Shown here piece after piece: positions 59,416 to 64,000 of a stretch of 64,000 nt of DNA. The stretch spans positions 21,620 through 85,619 of the forward strand of contig NZ_AKXQ01000021.1 in NCBI RefSeq assembly GCF_000276805.1. Direction: 5' to 3'. Below the pieces are notes generated by a model. It was not told where the DNA came from and searched no databases. It worked only from the letters and a program-made list of their open reading frames with translations. The translations under genes and the position numbers were made by a program. Position 1 is the stretch's first letter. The number at the start of each line of letters is the position of its first letter. Origin of the DNA: Moritella dasanensis ArB 0140. Lineage in GTDB: Bacteria > Pseudomonadota > Gammaproteobacteria > Enterobacterales > Moritellaceae.

Positions 59416-60104
59416 GTTAGATATTTCTGAATTAGCGCATCCGTTAACATCGCCATTTCACCATCCGCGACGGCACGACCACGATCCAGTAAACAGAAGT
59501 TATCACCGACCTTTCTGGCAAAAGGTAATTTCTGTTCGACCAGCAATACAGTTAAGCCCAGTTCCTGATTAAGTTTACGAATGATATCGCCAATTTCTTG
59601 GACGATATTAGGTTGGATCCCTTCTGTCGGCTCATCTAAAATCAGCAATTGCGGGTTAATCACCAGCGCTCGGCCAATGGCTAATTGCTGCTGTTGACCA
59701 CCGGATAAATCACCACCTCGACGGTGCAGCATTTCTTTTAATACCGGAAATAACTCATAGATGAACTCCGGGATCTTACGATCACCTTTAGCACGGATCG
59801 GTAATCCTATTTGTAGATTTTCCTCAACCGTGAGCGATGAGAATATTTGCCGACCTTGCGGTACATAACCAACACCATGCCGCGCACGACTTTCCGCACT
59901 CAGTGGCGCAATATCTTTCCCCTGGAGTACGATCTCGCCACTTTTAACCGGTAATAAGCCCATCACGCATTGCAACAAGGTGGTTTTGCCCACCCCATTA
60001 CGGCCCATTAATACAGTACATTTACCTTTTGGGATCTGCATATCAAGATCCCACAAGGTATGGCTTTCACCATAAAACTGATTCACACCTTTAATCGATA
60101 ACAT
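59409..60104 (-). CDS. urtE: Urea ABC transporter ATP-binding protein UrtE
   Basis: 231-residue ABC ATPase of the branched-chain-amino-acid (LivF-like) type. Walker A is GRNGVGKTT, the signature LSGGQQQQLAIGRAL, Walker B LLILDEPTEG, and the H-loop His is replaced by LLVEQK, as is usual in UrtE/LivF. Assigned to urea rather than amino acids because the urt genes lie directly in front of urease. GGGAG precedes the ATG, 2 bases after urtD. Confidence 0.93.
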   Translation of the reverse strand: MLSIKGVNQFYGESHTLWDLDMQIPKGKCTVLMGRNGVGKTTLLQCVMGLLPVKSGEIVLQGKDIAPLSAESRARHGVGYVPQGRQIFSSLTVEENLQIGLPIRAKGDRKIPEFIYELFPVLKEMLHRRGGDLSGGQQQQLAIGRALVINPQLLILDEPTEGIQPNIVQEIGDIIRKLNQELGLTVLLVEQKLPFARKVGDNFCLLDRGRAVADGEMAMLTDALIQKYLTV

Positions 60105-60106
60105 GG

Positions 60107-61063
60107 CTACTCTCCCAGATAAACTTGTTTAACTTTGGCGTTATTTTGAATGTCAGTCATTGAGCCTTCAGCTAATACACTGCCTTGATGTAATACCGAT
60201 ACCGTGCTGGCAATCGAACGAACAAAGTCCATATCATGCTCGACAACAACAACGGAATGATCACCGGCTAATGAATTCAATAATTCGGCAGTACGATCCA
60301 TTTCTTGGTGTGTCATCCCAGCCACAGGTTCATCGACTAACAGTAGCTTTGGTTTTTGCATCAGCAACATACCAATTTCCAGCCATTGTTTTTGACCATG
60401 CGACAAACTACCTGCATCCATTGCTGCTTGTTCTTGTAATCCAATCAATACTAATACCCGTTCTATTTCATCGCGCTGCTCACCAGATAATTTGGCACGA
60501 AATACTGACCACACGTTACGCGTTCCCGCCATTGATAGCTCTAAGTTCTGCCAGACCGATAAGCATTCAAATACTGTCGGTTTCTGGAATTTACGTCCCA
60601 CACCAGCATTGGCAATTTGCGCTTCATCCATGTTCAATAAATTAAGTTTTGAACCTAACCAAACCTGCCCCGTATCTGGGCGTGTTTTACCCGTGATGAT
60701 ATCCATCATGGTCGTTTTACCCGCACCGTTAGGACCAATAATGCAGCGTAACTCGCCTTCTTTTATGTATAAGTTCAAGTCATTAATGGCTTTAAAGCCA
60801 TCAAAAGATACGGACACGCCTTCTAAATACAACAAGATATTATGACGGGTATCAATGAGTGGGTTATGTGGTGGTTTCAAAAATTCAAATACCTGATCAC
60901 GACGCGCTAACTGACTGACGTTGTCCTGGATCTGTTTAGCGAACGGCGCGGTAAAACCTTGCTCATGGTCTGATCGGCTAACTGCGATTGACTGGTCTGT
61001 AAATTGCGAGGTTAATACCGAGGCGATATTCACTTGCGAATCCAATTGTTTAGGGTTACTCAT
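60107..61063 (-). CDS. urtD: Urea ABC transporter ATP-binding protein UrtD with N-terminal extension
   Basis: 318-residue LivG-like ATPase. Walker A is GPNGAGKTT, the signature LSHGQKQWLEIG, Walker B LLLVDEPVAG and the H-loop VVEHDMDF. The ATPase begins near residue 70; the first 70 or so residues are an extra polar segment not seen in typical UrtD (about 250 residues). The start at 61063 lies in the end of urtC (8-base overlap ATGAGTAA) with AAGGAG about 8 bases upstream; an ATG at 61069 is the alternative. Confidence 0.92.
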   Translation of the reverse strand: MSNPKQLDSQVNIASVLTSQFTDQSIAVSRSDHEQGFTAPFAKQIQDNVSQLARRDQVFEFLKPPHNPLIDTRHNILLYLEGVSVSFDGFKAINDLNLYIKEGELRCIIGPNGAGKTTMMDIITGKTRPDTGQVWLGSKLNLLNMDEAQIANAGVGRKFQKPTVFECLSVWQNLELSMAGTRNVWSVFRAKLSGEQRDEIERVLVLIGLQEQAAMDAGSLSHGQKQWLEIGMLLMQKPKLLLVDEPVAGMTHQEMDRTAELLNSLAGDHSVVVVEHDMDFVRSIASTVSVLHQGSVLAEGSMTDIQNNAKVKQVYLGE

Positions 61064-62216
61064 GAGCATTCTCCTTCGCCGCCACGCTGTTGTTACTATT
61101 GATGTTACGGTTAGACTGCTTATTATTAGACAGGTCAGTAAACCACCCGGTCACCCCTTTAGGTAAAAACAACGTCGCCAAGACAAACAAGCTACCAAGG
61201 GCAAATAACCACACTTCCGGTAGTTCAATGGTGAACCAACTTTTGGCATAATTAATTAACAGCGCACCAATAATCGCGCCAAATAAAGTGGCACGACCGC
61301 CAAGCGCAACCCAAACCACAATTTCAATAGAGTTAAGCGGAGAGAATTCGCCGGGATTAATGATACCGACTTGTGGCACATACAGCGCGCCAGCAATACC
61401 CGCGAGCATGGCTGATAGAATAAAAATCCCCAGTTTAAAGTTAGCCACGTTATAACCAATAAAACGTACTCGTGTCTCTGAATCTCGTATTGCCACGGCC
61501 ACTTTACCTAACCGACTTGAAACCACTTTACGACAAGTCAGGTAACCCAAGATCAACGCCACCACCGAAGCCATAAATAGACTCACCTTAGTGGTATCCG
61601 CTTGTAAACTAAAGCCGAGGATATCTTTAAAATCGGTTAAGCCATTATTACCACCAAAGCCCATCTCATTGCGGAAGAATGCGAGCATTAACGCGAATGT
61701 CAGCGCCTGTGTCATGATAGACAAATACACCCCAGATACCCGCGCTCGAAATGACAAGAAACCAAATACTAACGCCAACGCCGCAGGTACTAATACCACC
61801 ATCAAGCAAGCGAACCAGAACATATCAAACCCTTGCCAAAACCACGGCAGTTCTTGCCAATCTAAGAACACCATAAAATCAGGTAGCTCAGGATTACCGT
61901 AAACCCCGCGATCACCGATTTGACGCATCAAATACATACCCATGGCATAACCACCTAAAGCAAAAAATGCCCCGTGCCCTAAAGTTAAAATACCTAAATA
62001 ACCCCATACCAAGTCCACTGACATCGCCAGTAATGCATAGGTGAGATATTTACCTAACAGGGTAATAGTGTAAGTTTCAACATGTAAAAAATGACCTTGA
62101 GGCACCAATAAGTTAAGTGCAGGCACCAAAATTAACAATGCCATCAGTAGCAGCATTAGTAGCTGACCACCACGGTCTGTTTTTAACATTGTATTAGCGA
62201 ATAGCGTTTGTAACAT
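61056..62216 (-). CDS. urtC: Urea ABC transporter permease UrtC
   Basis: 386-residue LivM-like permease with about ten membrane helices. Typical features: KYLTYALLAMSVDLVWGYLG, LGHGAFFALGGYAMGMYL, and the cytoplasmic coupling motif VAIRDSETRVRFIGYNV. It starts 3 bases after urtB with GAGGA upstream. The C-terminus is Asn-rich (NNKQSNRNINSNNS). Confidence 0.93.
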   Translation of the reverse strand: MLQTLFANTMLKTDRGGQLLMLLLMALLILVPALNLLVPQGHFLHVETYTITLLGKYLTYALLAMSVDLVWGYLGILTLGHGAFFALGGYAMGMYLMRQIGDRGVYGNPELPDFMVFLDWQELPWFWQGFDMFWFACLMVVLVPAALALVFGFLSFRARVSGVYLSIMTQALTFALMLAFFRNEMGFGGNNGLTDFKDILGFSLQADTTKVSLFMASVVALILGYLTCRKVVSSRLGKVAVAIRDSETRVRFIGYNVANFKLGIFILSAMLAGIAGALYVPQVGIINPGEFSPLNSIEIVVWVALGGRATLFGAIIGALLINYAKSWFTIELPEVWLFALGSLFVLATLFLPKGVTGWFTDLSNNKQSNRNINSNNSVAAKENAHE

Positions 62217-62219
62217 GGG

Positions 62220-63911
62220 TTATTCCTCGGCCGCACGACCACGTTGTGGAAAGAGTCCACGCGGGCGTTTTTGAATAAATAGGATAATGAAGACCAATAC
62301 GATGATTTTAGCGAGTACTGCACCAGCCCAAGGTTCTAACAACTTGTTAAATAAACCTAACGTTAAACCAGCAACCAAGGTACCCCAGAGATTACCAACC
62401 CCACCAAAGACCACGACCATAAATGAATCAATGATATAGCTCTGGCCCATATTCGGTCCGACATTGGTTAATTGCGACAAAGCAACGCCTGCAATACCCG
62501 CCACACCAGCACCGAGACCAAAGGTCATGGCATCCACCCATTCCGAACGCACACCCATCGCGCGCGCCATCGAGCGATTTTGAGATACCGCTCGTACTTG
62601 TAAACCCAGTGGCGTTTTCTTTAATACAAAAATAAGTGCACAGAACACTAATAAGCAGAAAATAATGATATAGAGGCGATTATAAGTCAGTGCTAACATG
62701 GGATTAAATTCCAACATGCCACTCATCCAATCGGGTGTCACAACAGAGCGATTTAGCGGTGAAAACACGCTGCGCACGGCTTGCTGTAAAATAAGGCTGA
62801 TACCAAAGGTTGCAAGTAAGGTTTCCAATGGACGACCATAAAGAAAACGAATAACGCCGCGTTCAATGGCAATGCCGACTAAACCTGAAACAATAAAGGC
62901 CGCTGGTATCGAGAGCACCAACGAGAGGCCAATATTATCTGGCATCAGTAGCTGCATCACATAGGTGGTATAAGCACCAAGCATGATCAACTCACCATGG
63001 GCCATATTAATCACCCCCATCACCCCAAAGGTAATCGCGAGACCCAGACCCGCTAAGGCTAATACAGACCCGAGACTCAAACCAAAATACAAGGTTTCAA
63101 TCGTGCTATAAACTTTCTGACTTTGCGCATAATTGTCTAAACCACGTTGCGCCGCCTGACGTAACTCATCATCGGTGGTGGTCGTGACGACATGCTCAAG
63201 CGCGCTAAATGCGCTCGGTTCTATCGAATCAGCTAATAAATCTACAGCGGCTAACAATTCAGTTTTATCTTCCGATATCGCGGTCGTGCCAATCGCTAAC
63301 GCTAACGTTAACAACTTCTTATTCTTCTCAATATCTTCAACGGCTAAACGTTGACGCAATAAGGTTTGAATATCTGGATCAACATTACCCAAAAAACGCT
63401 GTATTGCTTGCTCACGTAGTGTTGCATCTGTTGATTTCAGATCTAACTGCGCTATCCCTAAGCGGATATTTTTACGCAGTTTATTATTGAGCGATACTTT
63501 TTTGAAATCACGTTTTTTGGCGATCATCAATGTTTCGACATCTACTGCCGCTTGTGTACCAGCATCAACCGTAAACGAGCTGGTTAATTTAATCGCCGAT
63601 TGGCCAGTGGCATAATCAGCAATTAGAAATAAGGACTGTTGCTTTTTATGATAGAAAACGCGGCCTGCAAGTAAATCGTTAAATAACTGCTTCGCTTGAG
63701 ATGGGTTTGGATATGCCTTTTGACTTAACCAATTAACCGCCGCGATTTTATTATCAAAACTGCGCTGAGAGAGTTGTTTCTCAACATCTGAAAATGAATT
63801 TATCGTCACCCCAGCCCAACTATTATTCATGCTGCCTATTGATAATAACAATATCAATACAGTAAATAATACGGTCGACGATGGTGATAATATACCGACA
63901 TATTTGTTCAT
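62220..63911 (-). CDS. urtB: Urea ABC transporter permease UrtB
   Basis: 563-residue LivH-like permease. The N-terminus has a signal-like segment (residues 1-33) and an about 240-residue exported domain with helical-repeat character, as in the longer proteobacterial UrtB proteins. The C-terminal 290 residues form the permease with LGLAITFGVMGVINMAHGELIMLGAY, EMA-type coupling loop RSMARAMGVRSEWVD and FVVVVFGGVGNLWGTLVAG. The 89 bases before its start contain no gene start of urtA, so the binding protein urtA should lie upstream past the window edge. Confidence 0.93.
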   Translation of the reverse strand: MNKYVGILSPSSTVLFTVLILLLSIGSMNNSWAGVTINSFSDVEKQLSQRSFDNKIAAVNWLSQKAYPNPSQAKQLFNDLLAGRVFYHKKQQSLFLIADYATGQSAIKLTSSFTVDAGTQAAVDVETLMIAKKRDFKKVSLNNKLRKNIRLGIAQLDLKSTDATLREQAIQRFLGNVDPDIQTLLRQRLAVEDIEKNKKLLTLALAIGTTAISEDKTELLAAVDLLADSIEPSAFSALEHVVTTTTDDELRQAAQRGLDNYAQSQKVYSTIETLYFGLSLGSVLALAGLGLAITFGVMGVINMAHGELIMLGAYTTYVMQLLMPDNIGLSLVLSIPAAFIVSGLVGIAIERGVIRFLYGRPLETLLATFGISLILQQAVRSVFSPLNRSVVTPDWMSGMLEFNPMLALTYNRLYIIIFCLLVFCALIFVLKKTPLGLQVRAVSQNRSMARAMGVRSEWVDAMTFGLGAGVAGIAGVALSQLTNVGPNMGQSYIIDSFMVVVFGGVGNLWGTLVAGLTLGLFNKLLEPWAGAVLAKIIVLVFIILFIQKRPRGLFPQRGRAAEE

Positions 63912-64000
63912 AACTTTCCCTGTTAATTAGGATGACGGAGCAGCAGGGTGCCAATGAACATCATCAGCCCCCTAAGTTTAACTATTAATCAGTAATTACT

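Overview
The window reads as chromosomal DNA of a moderately AT-rich marine gammaproteobacterium. The evidence is the Na+-pumping NADH:quinone reductase (nqr) operon, Crl, a DUF3802-like protein, AmpG, the PBP2/RodA elongasome cluster and cysJIH. Gene content and protein style fit a Vibrio/Photobacterium/Moritella-type organism, and Moritella is my best guess. That is inference from remembered protein families, not a database result. I recognised no rRNA, tRNA, CRISPR array, phage or insertion sequence.

Layout. 1-3.5 kb: nqrA-B-C-D on the minus strand, with nqrD cut by the window edge. 3.9-14.4 kb: short mixed-strand units (bolA, rlmG-yajG, ppiA, ampG, yajQ, vanZ-like/panE, thiI, a short ligB-like ligase and two small unknown genes). 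14.5-29.6 kb: the classic ybeL/leuS/lptE/holA/nadD/rsfS/rlmH/mrdA/mrdB/mltB/rlpA/dacA/ybeD/lipB/lipA neighbourhood. It links outer-membrane LPS assembly, DNA replication, NAD synthesis, ribosome maturation, cell-wall elongation and lipoate synthesis. 29.7-37.2 kb: a repeat-rich membrane protein, proBA, crl, gpt, pepD, a small four-helix membrane protein and an exported 11-residue-repeat protein. 37.3-43.2 kb: the sulfate-assimilation operon cysJIH, divergent from a crotonase-family gene, then the DUF3802-like gene. 43.2-52.9 kb: ilvIH, a GGDEF-EAL protein, a long-chain acyl-CoA synthetase, a 49-codon gene and leuA-leuB without leuCD. 53-64 kb: a PilZ protein, then one long minus-strand block for urea use: the urea ABC transporter urtB-C-D-E followed by urease ureA-B-C, a UreJ/HupE nickel permease and the accessory genes ureD-E-F-G. 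urtA is expected just beyond 64000.

How the genes work together. The urea block is a self-contained import, nickel supply, metallocentre assembly and hydrolysis module. Its most interesting non-coding part is a cluster of four TTWACACT-type half-sites between urtE and ureA. Many adjacent genes are translationally coupled. Six junctions share the same 8-base overlap, in which the start codon and the upstream stop codon lie in one ATGGCTAA, ATGGCTAG or ATGAGTAA string. The parts least explained by known families are two repeat proteins (14-residue and 11-residue periods), a secreted-type LigB ligase lacking its C-terminal helix-hairpin-helix region, the small gene upstream of leuA, and a folded element upstream of the DUF3802-like gene. 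I did not find a clearly new multi-gene system; most of the window is core genome.
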